Part shown: positions 11,154-21,833 of the stretch, one piece after another
Position numbering within the stretch: position 1 is the stretch's first letter
How the letters are laid out: each line of letters opens with the position of its first letter
Source of the DNA: Diphasiastrum complanatum
Lineage: Eukaryota > Streptophyta > Lycopodiopsida > Lycopodiales > Lycopodiaceae
Direction of reading: 5' to 3'
NCBI GenBank assembly: GCA_029204225.1
Contig: CM055109.1
Coordinates: 1,626,673 to 1,690,672 of the forward strand
DNA length: 64,000 nt
Translations under genes and position numbers: made by a program
Notes under the pieces: model-generated
What the model was told of the DNA's origin: nothing
Seen by the model: only the letters and a program-made list of their open reading frames with translations
Databases searched by the model: none

Positions 11154-11914
11154 GGATCTTCTTGGTAAAAAAATCCGAGGAGAGTCTTCTTCAATCTTGT
11201 GTAATCATCAATGAAAGTAACAAAACAAGTGGCTTCTCCCTTGCTTGTAGTTGATGAGAAATGCACATCCGAGTGGATTAACTCCAAAGGATGCTCGCTT
11301 TTGATAGAAGATCTTGTAAATGGCTTTTTGTGAGATTTAGCAATAGCACAAGCCTCACAAGGCTTGATCTTCTTGGAGAGTGACTTTGGCAAGCCAATAG
11401 CTTTGGCTTCTTTGATCATAGAGAGCATGGATTTGTAGTTGGGATGTCCCAACCTCCTATGCCATAATTCCTCCATAGAGAGCTTGTTCACAGGAGCAAC
11501 ATTACAAGCATTCACATACTCATTTGGATCTAGTTTATAGATGCCACCAAATCTAGATCCTAATGCAAGTATCTCATCATTCTTCTTGATAGTGCAAGTA
11601 TCAACATTGAATTTCACATCAAGGCCATTATCAAGCAATTGACCAACACTAATACGATTCTTGGTAAGCTTAGGTACATAAAGAACTTTAGAGAGAGAAA
11701 GAACTTTAGAGGATGCAAGCTTCAAGGGAACGTTCCCTATGCCTTCAATAGGACATTCAAAATCATTTGCAGTGTATATTGATTTCTTGACTCCATCATA
11801 AGGTGCAATAGAAGAGAAAGAGTCCTTGGAGCTACACATATGTGAAGAGGCTCCACTATCAATATACCATAGGCCGTCCTTTTTGAAAGGAGTAGATGAG
11901 AAACTAGAGACCAT
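11150..11914 (-). pseudogene. Copia protease and truncated integrase
   Basis: A frame of 254 codons begins with the protease block (GLWYIDSGASSHM, catalytic DSGA intact). It continues through the pre-integrase block (LWHRRLGHPNYKSM) and the integrase zinc-binding Cys pair (CEACAIAKSHKKPF). It then reaches the first two catalytic regions, HSDVHFS and FIDDYTR. Immediately after DDYTR the sequence shifts to unrelated residues, so the last third of the catalytic core, including the Glu, is deleted. Related element 51166-54737 keeps this part, which gives the expected length. Confidence 0.9.
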
Positions 11915-12855
11915 AAGAGATCCCTCTCCATCACCTGCAATAGTGTCTCATTGGTAATGTTGGCTTGCTTGAGTTGATTCTTCTTCTTGAAGCAATTGGT
12001 GGCATAATGACCTTTCTTGCCACAATAAAAGCACTTGATCTTCTTCTTCTTGAGCTTGGATGATGAAGCATTAGAGGAATCATCTTCCTCCTCATCTTTG
12101 TCTTTGGATTTGACTTTGTCCTTGCTTGAGGATTGTTGATGTTGGTTCTTGATCCTCCCTTTGTGCTTATCCTTGGCAAAGAGAGCTTTGCCATCATTAT
12201 GAGTGAGAGAAAGCTTGTCCATCCTCAAGAGCTTGTACTCTTTTCTTGATTCTTCCGAAATTAGCACACTTTGGAGAGCCTCCAAACTTGGTAGCTCCTC
12301 CTTAATGGCATAGGATTGGACAAGGTTATCAAATTCACTTCTCAAGCCATTGAGAATGACTTGAACTAGCTCATTTTGATTGATGGAATCACCAATACAA
12401 GCAAGTTCTCTATGAATATCTTTTACTCTCAAAACATAACTAGATGCACTCTCATCACTCTTTTGGCTACTTTGAAAGATTTGATTCCTAAGAGTGAGAA
12501 GCCTAGAGGTATTCTTAGCCTCATAGATAGTCTCGAGACAATCCCAAGCTTCTTTGGCTGTTGTACAAGTACCTATCTCCCTCAATATCTCATTGAAGAC
12601 ATTCATCTTAATGTAGTGGAGAGCCATCCTAGCTCTCTTTTTGTATTTTTGAACCTCTTGAAGAACTTGTGGTTCTTCTTCAAGGCCAAGAACTATGTCC
12701 ATTACATCTTGAAGGATCAAGATGGACTCCATCCTCATTTTCCAAATTGAAGTGGTCAATCTTTCACTTGGTTCCAACAAGGATGAACCCATTGAAGACA
12801 TTTGAAGTGAAGAAAACTCAAATGATGAACAGTAAATGTTGCTACACACTCTCAA
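11737..12855 (-). pseudogene. Copia Gag, frameshifted at its 3' end
   Basis: The frame opens at 12855 and gives 300 or so residues typical of copia Gag: WKMRMESILILQDVMDIV near the start, AKEAWDCLETIYEAKNTSR, then a basic, Ser- and Asp/Glu-rich linker. A complete CCHC zinc knuckle, CFYCGKKGHYATNC, lies near 12040-12000. After the knuckle the frame shifts relative to the protease frame at 11914, and the ORF runs on out of frame to 11737. Gag would coat the element RNA. The intact knuckle shows that this copy decayed later than most copies here. Confidence 0.9.
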
Positions 12856-13544
12856 TAGGATCCAATAATAGAGTACTATCTCCTCCTATGAAAGATCTTG
12901 CAACTATTTGTGAATTGATTCTCACTAGCTACACAAATCTCTCTAAAACAAGATCTATTTCACATCAAATGATGGAGTATAGGCAAAGTTAGGATCAAAC
13001 ACTCTTAGCACGTGTGAAGTACTCTAAGAAACCAAATTTGACTCAAATACAATGATATTGCATGAAACAAAATGGCTAAGATCTCAAAACAGTGCCTAGA
13101 TCACATATAGATGAGATTGGCAAGCATACAACTGTGATTTTGGATCAACCAAGCAATCTCTTGACCAAACCAAATGTGTCCACCCAGGTCTAGGTGCCCT
13201 ACCTAACCCTCTTCAAAAGCTTATAGCTTCTGATTGGCTCAACCAAATGGAATGAAACTGATTGCATCAGAAACTAGACAAAAATAGCTTCAAAACAAGC
13301 TATCAAGCAAGATAAATGAATCAAGCATGAGAGTACTTCCAAATTGAAATTGGATGTTCCTCACACGTGTCTGAGCACCTGATTTCGTACAATACCAGGT
13401 CAGACCCAATCAATGTCCTTTTGATCTCTTTTGATCCAATATTGAAAAAGATAGCCAGGAAAATGGGCCTTGACAACTTCTAGCTCAAGATTGATTGAAA
13501 TTTTTTTCACTTAGATGGATCAAAATGCATGGTAACCTTAGGTA

Positions 13545-13557
13545 GGCTCTAATACCA
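13545..13557 (-). other. Primer-binding site, initiator tRNA-Met type
   Basis: On the minus strand TGGTATTAGAGCC starts directly after the 5' LTR. The copia consensus is TGGTATCAGAGC(C), complementary to the 3' end of initiator tRNA-Met. There is one mismatch. Confidence 0.9.
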
Positions 13558-14293
13558 TGTTGAATTCACACGTGTGGATTGTCCACAACATGTACTTGTG
13601 ATCTCCTAAGGTGTGTAGATGCACCAAGATCAAGACTAGATTGAGATTCAAGATCAATCTTAGATCCTATGGCAAAAACACACTACTACATGCATTCAAT
13701 CACTTCCAACTCTCACTCACACGTGTGGAAAGTATTCAAAAAATAATCGAAATAAAAACAAGCTGCTCTCCTCGGGTAGAGAGAGAAAAAGCATCATGAG
13801 CTCTCGGGTAGAGAGAGAAAGCTAGAAATCCAATGACTCACAAAATCCATAAAATCACCAAATCAATTAGATCCAAAATGAGGAGTACAATAATACTAGT
13901 AGATCCACGAGCTACCACTATGCTTAACTATGATTGGACCATACTTTTTCACCTCTTGATCCTATTGGACCATTGATCCATGCACCTCTTAATTCTATTG
14001 GACTATATTCAAGCACACCTCAATTTCCTATTGGACCTCACAAGGTTCCACCTCTAAATCTTATTGGACCTCTTGGAATTCATCAAACAAAAGCTTTACA
14101 CTTGTCTACACTCTAATTGGCACATGTTTAGCCTCTTACTCTATTTTGGCTCAATAGTGGCATTACAAGTGGAAATGCATAATTTGCCATCTATGCCAAA
14201 TCTATTCCTATCAACATCCTACACCTAGATGCTTGATGTAAAAAACATAAGACCCCTATATCTAACATAGATAATCTTTTTCAACTCTTCACA
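13558..14293 (-). repeat. 5' LTR of the copia at 9272-14293
   Basis: This LTR is 736 bp, with the same TGTGAAG/TTCAACA ends as the left LTR. The extra length is a local duplication of about 32 bp near 13787-13818. Two CACGTG palindromes are kept (near 13568 and 13720), and the third is mutated to CACATG near 14120. It drove transcription toward lower coordinates. The two LTRs differ by scattered substitutions, so the insertion is not recent. Confidence 0.95.
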
Positions 14294-14884
14294 AATGGGA
14301 GTAAATTAGTATGCCTTAATAGTCCTAAAGGCAATGCCATCACAAAATCAGCTCCTTCGTCTACTCTTTCACAATCTATATGCACCAACTACAAATCCAA
14401 GTCAGATGCCAATGAAGAATTTAGCTAATTTTTTTGCCAATCCCAAGAACAATAATAATTGCCATGGCTGGAAGTAATGTCGGGGAACTTGGGAAAGATA
14501 CACTAGGGAGTGTAGAAGCACATCAGCTTCTGTCTCAATTTTGCCTTCTGAAACTTGTGCTATATTGACAAGTTGTAGTGTGGCAATACCTGCCAAAGAT
14601 TTAGCTTCAATCTTTGCCATCTTCCATGTAGTTCGAGGCAATGACCAAGGGTAGTTCTTGAGGAGAATATTTTTAGTATTCTGAGATCATTGTTGGATTT
14701 CTCACCATGCTCCTATTTTTTAGTTTTGAAGGCCAGTAGGCTTGTACAAAATAGACTTCAATATCAAGAAGTGAAAATTCCAACCCAAAAATTTGTTGCT
14801 GTTAATTCTCCTCTTGCTCTCCTTCCAACTCAGAGCACATGAGAGAGATATTGCATGATGCCCTGCCACAAAAACTCACAAATC
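14294..14884 (-). other. Host-type paralog B, main segment
   Basis: This stretch is the inverted counterpart of 24091-24716. The match begins with the right target duplicate AATGG at 14294-14298 and ends at about 14884, where a copia fragment takes over. On the minus strand 14641-14402 holds an open frame of 79 codons (KIEAKSLAGIATLQ, DVLLHSLVYLSQVP). It parallels the frame at 24369-24608 in paralog A, with few amino-acid changes. I do not recognise the protein. The conservation of the frame suggests an exon of a duplicated host gene or pseudogene, but it could be an old repeat family. Confidence 0.6.
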
Positions 14885-16356
14885 TATGGCATAGTCGTAT
14901 GGGGCATTTGAACTTCAAGCTTGAGGCTACTTCGTAAGCTCAAGATGGTAACAGGTCTACCTAGCTTGAATGACAAAGAAGAGTCCATTTGCAAGGAGTG
15001 TGTGCTAGGCAAGTTACATAAGATGAAGTTCAACAAAGAAGGAGCAACAAGGGCAAAACGAGTGCTTGAGTTGATACACTCTGACCTATGTGGGCCAATG
15101 AAGGTAATGTCTATTGGTGGAGCATTTTATTTTCTAACCTTCATTGATGATTACTCATGAAAGACCTGGAGCTACACCATTAAGCAAAAATCTGGCACAT
15201 TTGGATGCTTCAAAAGCTTCAAAGCATTGGTGGAAAATCAGTCAAGTTCTAAGATTAAGATACTTAGGTCAGATCGTGGTGGTGAGTATCATTTCACAAC
15301 TTTTATTGACTTTTGCAAGGAACATGGCATTATACAGGAGTTTGCACAGGTTACACCTCAACAAAATGGGGTAGCTGAAAGGAAGAATTGTACTATTGTC
15401 AAGCAGCTAGGGAAATGATGACACATATAGGAGTTACTGATTCTTTCTGGGGTGAAGTTGTCAAGACTGTTGTGTTCTTGAAAAATAGAAGTCCTACAAT
15501 TGCTGTACGTAATCGCACATCCAAGGAGACATTCAGTGGTAAGAAGCCTAAGATGGATGGGTTGCGAGTATTTGGATGCCGAGTGTATGTTCACATACCT
15601 AAGAGCGAGAGAGCCAAAATGCAGGTAAAAGCCTTGAAGTGCATTTTTACAGATTATGATGAACAAACCAAGGGATATAGATGTTATGATCCAGATGGGC
15701 TACGATGTGTTATTTGATGAAATCCATAGATTTGGAGATAAAGAAAAGATAATGATGAGCTATCCAAGCTTCTCAAATAGGATGAGGCAGTTCTACCACC
15801 ACAGGAAGATCATGATGATGATGATGAGGGATGTGGTACTCCTCCCACCATAGAGACAAGATGGAGAGTGAGAAACAAATCCATTGGATCGAAAAAGACT
15901 GAGGTTGCAAGTGACAAAAGGAAGGTGCAAGATGTACCATGGGATTCTTATTCACCTTATAGTGGTTCACCTCAATGTAAGTTACCTAAATGGTACACCA
16001 AACTCATGAGTGACAAGGAAGGGGAAATTGACGAGTCTGGTAAGGAGGGAGAGGAAGGAACCTGACAGGTTTTAGGTAAATCTTACACTTATGAGTGATA
16101 TTATTTCATCTACTAAACTCTCTGCCAGAGCGCTATACAGCTAGCTATAGATCCTGTATTTCATGCATGCACGAAGCATATAGAAATTAAATATCATTTC
16201 ATTAGAGAGAAGTTTTTATCTAATGTAATAGATGTAGTGCATTGTAAGACAAAGAATTAGTAGCTGATATACTCAATAAAGCTTTAAGTACTGATAAGTT
16301 TGAGTTTTTTAGAGAAAAACTTTTTGTAAGAAAGATAACTAGGGCTTGAGGGAGAG
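14885..16356 (+). pseudogene. Copia pre-integrase, integrase and RNase H tail, broken
   Basis: The sequence enters the element at LWHSRMGHLNFK (about 14889). It continues with CKECVLGKLHKMKF and IHSDLCGPMKV, FIDDYS (stop at about 15158), LRSDRGGEYHFTTF near 15262 and TPQQNGVAERKN near 15355. The C-terminal integrase block FGCRVYVHIPKSERAK lies near 15570. After about 16065 most of RT is deleted, and only an RNase H tail in broken frames (ARSIKHIEIKYH-like, ADILNKALS-like) remains before the purine tract GAGGGAGAG at about 16348. The integrase triad residues are visible, but several stops and a frameshift at 15410-15420 kill it. The family is close to the one at 50090-51165. Confidence 0.85.
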
Positions 16357-16740
16357 TGTTAGAATAAGTAAGCCCAACTTACTCTTACAGTTTCATGACG
16401 TTTTGCTTTTAGCAGTGTTTTTGAATTTTTTACTGCTTATGTAATAGTGTGCATGAGTGTCAGCTTAACGACACATGTAATGTAAAGTTGGGACACACAT
16501 CCCGTAATGGAGACCGAACTGCCATGCAACGATACCCCACAAAAAATAGACTACGTATATGTACCCTTAAGTCTCTTTTGTTAATATAGCTCAAAAGTGT
16601 TCTCTTGGGTTGTGGTGTGATCTCTCTTTTTTGCTTATCTGATTGATGATAGATTGCTTGCAAAATTAGCTTACTATACTGCCAGTAAGATCCTCGATAG
16701 CCTCTTGTGGAAGAATACATCTTCGAAGGATACTACCTGA
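16357..16740 (+). repeat. 3' LTR of the copia fragment at 14885-16356
   Basis: The LTR begins TGTTAGAATAAGTAAGCCC directly after the purine tract GGGAGAG. The right end is not fixed. It must lie before 16747, where a minus-strand gypsy frame starts. No second LTR copy is present in the window. Confidence 0.65.
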
Positions 16741-16746
16741 TCTTCT

Positions 16747-17671
16747 TCAATATAATTGGCCAGCAATCAGTTGATAGGGTCTAGCTTTTAGAATCAACCT
16801 TCGTTGTTTCGCCTTGAGTAAGGATTTGTCCGATTGGCCCTGCATTAAATATTCAACTATGTTTGTGGCCCATTCAGGTACAGTGTCAATGTAAAACAAG
16901 GCAGCGTCAAGTAGCTCATCATCAAGTAGGGCTGCAGTTTCCTTCCCTTTCATTCACGACACATGATCTGCCATATAATGTTGTTTTCCCTTGCGCACGA
17001 TGATCTGAAAATCAAACTCCAGCAACAGAAGTAACCAACGAGTGATTCTCCCTGTGTTGCAAGTTTTATTAACAAGATAAAGCAAGGCTTGATGGTCCAT
17101 ATAAAAAGAAAAATGAGTGGCCATCAAATAATGTCAAAATTTCTTACCACATAAATCATAGTCAGTTCCTCTCACTCTGTGATCGAATAGTTCATCTCTG
17201 AATCACTTAGCTATCGGCTAGAAAATCGGATTGGAGAATCTTTTTTGCATTCTCTTGGCTGGGTTAAGACTGCTTCCACTGCATATTGTGATGCGTCTAT
17301 ATACACAAGCAACTCTATGGACCAATTGGGTGGTCTTATATTGGCACTGAGACCAATGCATCTTTAAGCTTCTGAAAAGCCTGCAGGGCCTCCTCCGTCC
17401 AATGTGGTTCCATTGTGAGCTTGTAGATTGGTCATGCTAGCTCCACAAAATCTAGAATGAAAATTCGATAGTAGTTAGCATGATCCATAAACACGTAGAC
17501 TCCGTGAATCATCCCTGGAGGTGGCAGATCAACAATATCCCTTATCTTTGACAAGTCCGTGGCGATTCCATGTCTTGATACAATATGGCCTAGTATGAGG
17601 CCATGTTCACCCAAAACTGACACTTTTCTGGGCTCAAGGACATCTGACGAAAGATCCTGTGTTGCACTCAA
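16747..17671 (-). pseudogene. Ty3/gypsy RT end, RNase H and linker
   Basis: On the minus strand the RT connection block is clear at about 17600-17440 (LGEHGLILGHIVSRHGI, then FMDHANYYRIFILDF). RNase H follows with LLVYIDASQYAVEAVL near 17290. In that block the Asp opening the RNase H fold is present, and stops follow. The left end, 16953-16747, is the RNase H-to-integrase linker (DTVPEWATNIVEYLM, KARPYQLIAGQLY). Both edges are sharp joins to copia sequence. The RT catalytic core and the integrase are absent. The family is different from the gypsy at 1-6355. Confidence 0.85.
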
Positions 17672-17675
17672 GAAC

Positions 17676-17860
17676 GTAACACATCACGATCAAGTATCAC
17701 TTGATCAGGGATCTGATTGAGAAGAAGATGCTGCAGACCACCTTCATTGGAACGAAAGACATGGTTGTTGACATCTTCAAAAAGGCCCTAGACAAAGGAC
17801 TTTTTGAGAGACAAAGGAGCAGTCTTGGAGTCGTCAAGCTATCATGCTTTGAGAGGGAGC
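17676..17860 (+). pseudogene. Copia RNase H C-terminal tail
   Basis: About 60 codons of RNase H tail are readable (KYHLIRDLIEKKML, TKDMVVDIFKKALDKGLF). They are followed by TGCTTTGAGAGGGAGC at about 17845-17860, a purine tract like the one that ends the element at 23217. Everything upstream is replaced by the gypsy fragment. The ORF runs on beyond the real end into the LTR. Confidence 0.8.
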
Positions 17861-18650
17861 TTTCAGCCCTCTCTCTGATGAAAATGTTCACGAACGCAAA
17901 AGTCAAAAGACACGAAGCAAAAATGTTTGCGAACAGCCTGACGAAAAGACACGAACGAGAAAAATTCGCAAAAGAGAATGTTTTGCGGTACAGGGGGAGA
18001 AAGTCAGACGATGTGAAAGTCAAAGGACACGAAGCGATACGAAAATTGTCGCGACATCTTTTTCAACCCTCACGCTCCAAAAAGGACCAGCAAGATATGC
18101 AAGTACCAAGAAGTACAGATATCTGATCTGATATCATGACATCAGCATATACACTCTAGGTCATGGCTAACTTTGCCACTCTTGTATTTCGTGATTAGTT
18201 GTAGATGTTTAATCACTCTAATCTAGAAGTTACACAACGCGACTATATACCTTCTGGTTGATGCATGATATACCACGAAGAAGTCTAATGCTAGTAAGCA
18301 AGTAGACGAAAATAAAGAATACAAGTCCGCCTGCGTGCGAGAGAATTTCTACATAGGATCTGTAGATCCACAAGTTCGCTAGTAAGTGAGACATAAATTC
18401 ATGAGAGAACTGTATTTCTCTTACGCCAACGAACTGCGTGGATCTGCATGTAGTGCTTGAAGAATCAGAAAAATCAATAGATGATTTTGTAGCCGTTGCA
18501 CACATATCACTCTTATCATGTCTGATCTTGAATGTAAATTAGTCTGCTGCTATTTGTGTATTTGATTCACTTGTTAATCTAATTCCGCACCTTGGTTTGA
18601 ATTTTGTTGAATGTTGTGTTAATCTAAAACGTAGATCAACAGTGCCTGTC
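17861..18650 (+). repeat. Probable copia 3' LTR with GCGA/ACACGAAGC repeats
   Basis: The sequence after the purine tract starts TTTCAGCC and therefore lacks a canonical TG. It holds repeated words such as AAAGTCAAA(A/G)GACACGAAGC (near 17900 and 18020) and GACGAAAAGACACGAACG near 17940. The right boundary is not visible. From 18130 to 18820 I see no coding sequence. Confidence 0.5.
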
Positions 18651-18820
18651 TACATTCTGGAGAACTGTAGGAATGATACAATTGTCAGTGACCAGCAATC
18701 ATATTTGAAATCCATCCGAATTGCTTTGTTTTTTCACGTTTCTTTCGCATCAAGACAGGTGTAGGATGTTGTTCTATATGCATTGTGTTTGCATGAGTTT
18801 GAGAGAGCCATGGTGGCCAT

Positions 18821-19335
18821 TGTAAAACACCTTGACAGACAAGTCTCAATTCTACTAACAAAGTCTATAGTCTCATCAACAAAGGTTGAGAAATCGAATT
18901 TGAAAGAATCGACATTTTTCCATTGAATCAGCCAATAATGATTTGATCTTTATTTATTCAAAATTTACTTATTCGACCTTTATTCTTATTTGAAAGATAA
19001 ATGAATCGAAAGATAAACTGGCGCACCTGAAAACAAGATGTCATTGTATATCAACCGTTTTAACGATTAGATTAACTGTTTACAGGAGGAAGAAGGCCAA
19101 GAGACCTATCCTGTGACAATATAAATATCATTGCAAGTAGGTAGGCATGAAGACATATAGAAGAACCAGAATCAAATTAGAAGAAGAAAAGTTCAATTGA
19201 TCAAGGTTATCAATAGATTAATATTTACTTCATTGGTGTTTCATACTCATTTCTGATTATCTAAAATAATCTATCACACTCATACATATGTTAAAATCCG
19301 CACGCTTAATTCAATCATAATAGAACCTGCTCTAT
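18821..19335 (+). repeat. 5' LTR of the copia at 18821
   Basis: It starts TGTAAAACACCTTGACAGAC. It matches 23218-23746 along its length, including GGTTGAGAAATCGAATTTGA and the AACCTGCTCTATT near the end. TGGTATATAGACC at 19336-19348 resembles the initiator-Met PBS (TGGTATCAGAGCC) with mismatches, so I place the LTR end just before it. The repeat similarity goes on to about 19398, so the true end could lie there. Confidence 0.75.
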
Positions 19336-20230
19336 TGGTATATAGACCAGATTTAGACACGATTGAAGACACTGATATTTTTTTGATTTATTCGAATTAT
19401 CTAGTCTGGAAGTTAAATACTTCACTCATACTAAAGGGCGAAGGTCTTTGGCAATGGGTGGATTCGACAAAAGAAATGCCAACTACTCTTGGCAAAGAAT
19501 TTGGTGAATGGAGGGAGAAAAATGACAAAGCTATAGTGATTATTGTGTCTTCAGTGAATGACAACATAATATGGATCTTTCTTTGACTTCAAACGCGAAA
19601 GAAGGGCAAGAATTACAAACCAAGAATGAGATTCGATCACGGATTCAAATCATGTTCTTGGAGGACCATTTGACTTACCTTCACTGGGACGACAAAGATC
19701 TAACCACTTTTGTGCGAAAAATAAAAGATCTATTTATTTCTTTGCAGAATTTTGGCACAAAAAATACAACATAAAAGAAAAAACAACTAGTTATTTTCTT
19801 TGAGCCCTACCTATGTCATTCCACACAACTCGAACTTTACTGGTGAAAGATTTGTCTATGACGCTTCAAAAGGCTATAGAGGAAGTAGAAGCTTGCGAAT
19901 GCTATGACGACAATGGTGATTCGAAAAAGGCTCTATATACTCAGAAGAATAAATATTCGAAGAAGTTTTAGTCTAAGAGGGAGTCATCTTAGAAGGCTGA
20001 TAGGAATCAAAAAAAGAATGGAGATCGTTCAGACGAATCCAAGACAAATGATTGACAATCAGGTAACAACACTCAAGAGATTCTGGTGATAGGAGATTTA
20101 CAAGATGCAAGAGATCAAGTCATACAGAAGACAAGTGTTGGTTGAATCCAAAGATTGATTGCATTCATTGTCATAAACGGGGTCATGCGAAAGTAGACTG
20201 TTATCAAAATCCCAAGAACAAGAAGGAGCA
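19335..20230 (+). pseudogene. Copia Gag with zinc knuckle, broken
   Basis: Gag-type sequence starts near 19335-19420 (LVWKLNTSLILKGEGLWQWV). It continues GEWREKNDKAIVIIVSSV, frameshifts near 19565, then HLTYLHWDDKDLTTFVRKIK. After several stops a complete CCHC knuckle, CIHCHKRGHAKVDC, is legible near 20163-20204. The Arg/Lys-rich stretch before the knuckle is normal for Gag nucleocapsid. Confidence 0.8.
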
Positions 20231-20369
20231 AAATTGAAATGAACCTTCAGATTCAAATTTTGTCGAAGACAAAGTAGAATGCTCCAGAGCAACAGAAGAC
20301 AGGACAACAAGAAACTCAGTAGCATATATTTCCATTGATCTATGTTGTTCATCGAATTCAAAAATTCGA

Positions 20370-21643
20370 TATATAGTACTTGACTTTGGAGCCACCTCAC
20401 ATTTTGTTTTCTCAAAAAAAATTTTATCGGACTATAAGAAGATGAATTCTTTGAGATACACTGTACTTGGAGACGGTTCTAAGCATGAAGTTGACGGAGC
20501 TGGTGTACTGTGGTTAGACAAGAATCATGGTGACAAGAAACTAGAGGAAGTTCTCTATGTTCCTACTCACGATAAAGATCGTCTATCCGTAGCAAAGATA
20601 GTCGACATAGGGATGTTAGTAACTTTCACAAAGGACTCTTGTAAATTGTTCAATGAAGATCCTGATAACCTAGTTACTAAGGTAACAAAAATAGAAATTT
20701 GTACTACTTGAGCAATCGAACTCGAGTCGACCAAGCAAATCAAGCTCAAGAATCGACGTATATTTTGTGGCACAAGAGGTTATGTCACATGAACATGGAA
20801 GCCTTGTACCAAGCCAACAAGAGTCAAAGAATTGAAGGAGTCGAAATCAAGAGTCGAGATATTCGAACTACCTGCGAATCTTGTCTTAAAGACAAAATGA
20901 CTCATACACCTTTCAATAAAGATGTTTTTAAAGCAAACAAGGTACTGGAGATTGTACGTTCGGAAATCTGTGGACCATTCGGAGTAATGTCTTTAGGTGA
21001 TGCAAAATATTTCATCATGTTTATTAATGACTTCAGCAAGTTCGCTGTAGTATACTTTATTTGTACAAAATCAGAAGCGGTCGAGAAATTCGTTGAGTAT
21101 ACCAATTGGACTAAGAAGCAGACATGCAACAAGTTGAAGCAAATTTGCACAGATCGTGGGGGTGAGTACATTTCCAATGATTTCAAAACTTTCTATACTA
21201 ATTGAGGTATTATGCATACGAAGACTGTATCATACACACCTCAACACAATGGAATTGTGGAATGAAGAAATCATACACTAATGGAAGTTGCCAGGTGTAT
21301 GATGGCTCATGTGAAAGCACCGAAACAGTTGTGGGCGGAAGCAGTTGCTACGTTGAACTATCTGTAGAATCAAATTCTGAAATCCAGAATACCGGAGAAA
21401 ACTTCTCATGAATTATGGTGGAAGTCGAAGCCAAATATGTCTCATGTTTGGACATTTGGATGTGCAGTTTATATGCACATACCAGAAAAATTGAGAGAGA
21501 AACTTGATGAAAAGAAAGAACTAGGTTTTTTGGTAGGACTCGAGTTACATTCTTCATACTATCGAGTCTACATACCCAATACTGGAATAATAAAAGTAGT
21601 TCGAGATATGATATTCGATGAGTCGGTACATAGCAGACAATGA
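20370..21643 (+). pseudogene. Copia protease and integrase, broken
   Basis: Protease starts at about 20379 with ILDFGATSHFVF; the catalytic DSGA motif has become DFGA. The protease end, LYVPTHDKDRLSVAKI, lies at about 20555-20600. Pre-integrase is LWHKRLCHMNMEALYQ near 20770 and the zinc pair is CESCLKDKMTHTPF. Integrase shows EICGPFGVMS, FINDFSKFAVVYF, CTDRGGEYISNDF and TPQHNGIVE. Its first and second Asp positions are altered (RSE and IND for the usual HSD and IDD). Stops occur at 21203 and about 21265. The C-terminal block FGCAVYMHIPEKLREKL ends near 21640. Confidence 0.85.
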
Positions 21644-21833
21644 TTTAATCGGCTATGAAATTCGTAAGACGTATTATGAGTTACCAACAGGATAAGTAAA
21701 TCAAGCAGATGATGAACTGGAATTACTATATAGACATAGTAGTGATTCAGCGGGAGTTCAAATTTGATTACCCGAAAAACTCGAATCACCTATTCAAATT
21801 CAAGCAAAGCTAGTTGAACCTGAAAATGCAGAA

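Larger units (their letters stand above)
9272..14293 (-). mobile_element. Copia retrotransposon with both LTRs and target duplication
   Basis: This is a 5022-bp minus-strand element bounded by LTRs starting TGTGAAG and ending TTCAACA. Both ends are flanked by the same 5 bp, AATGG (9267-9271 and 14294-14298). It has a PBS next to the 5' LTR and a purine tract next to the 3' LTR. The homologous sequence at 24700-24771 contains the target with a single AATGG and no insert. The element cannot be autonomous: most of the integrase core and the RT catalytic core are deleted and gag is frameshifted. A related but distinct copy lies at 51166-55476. Confidence 0.95.
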
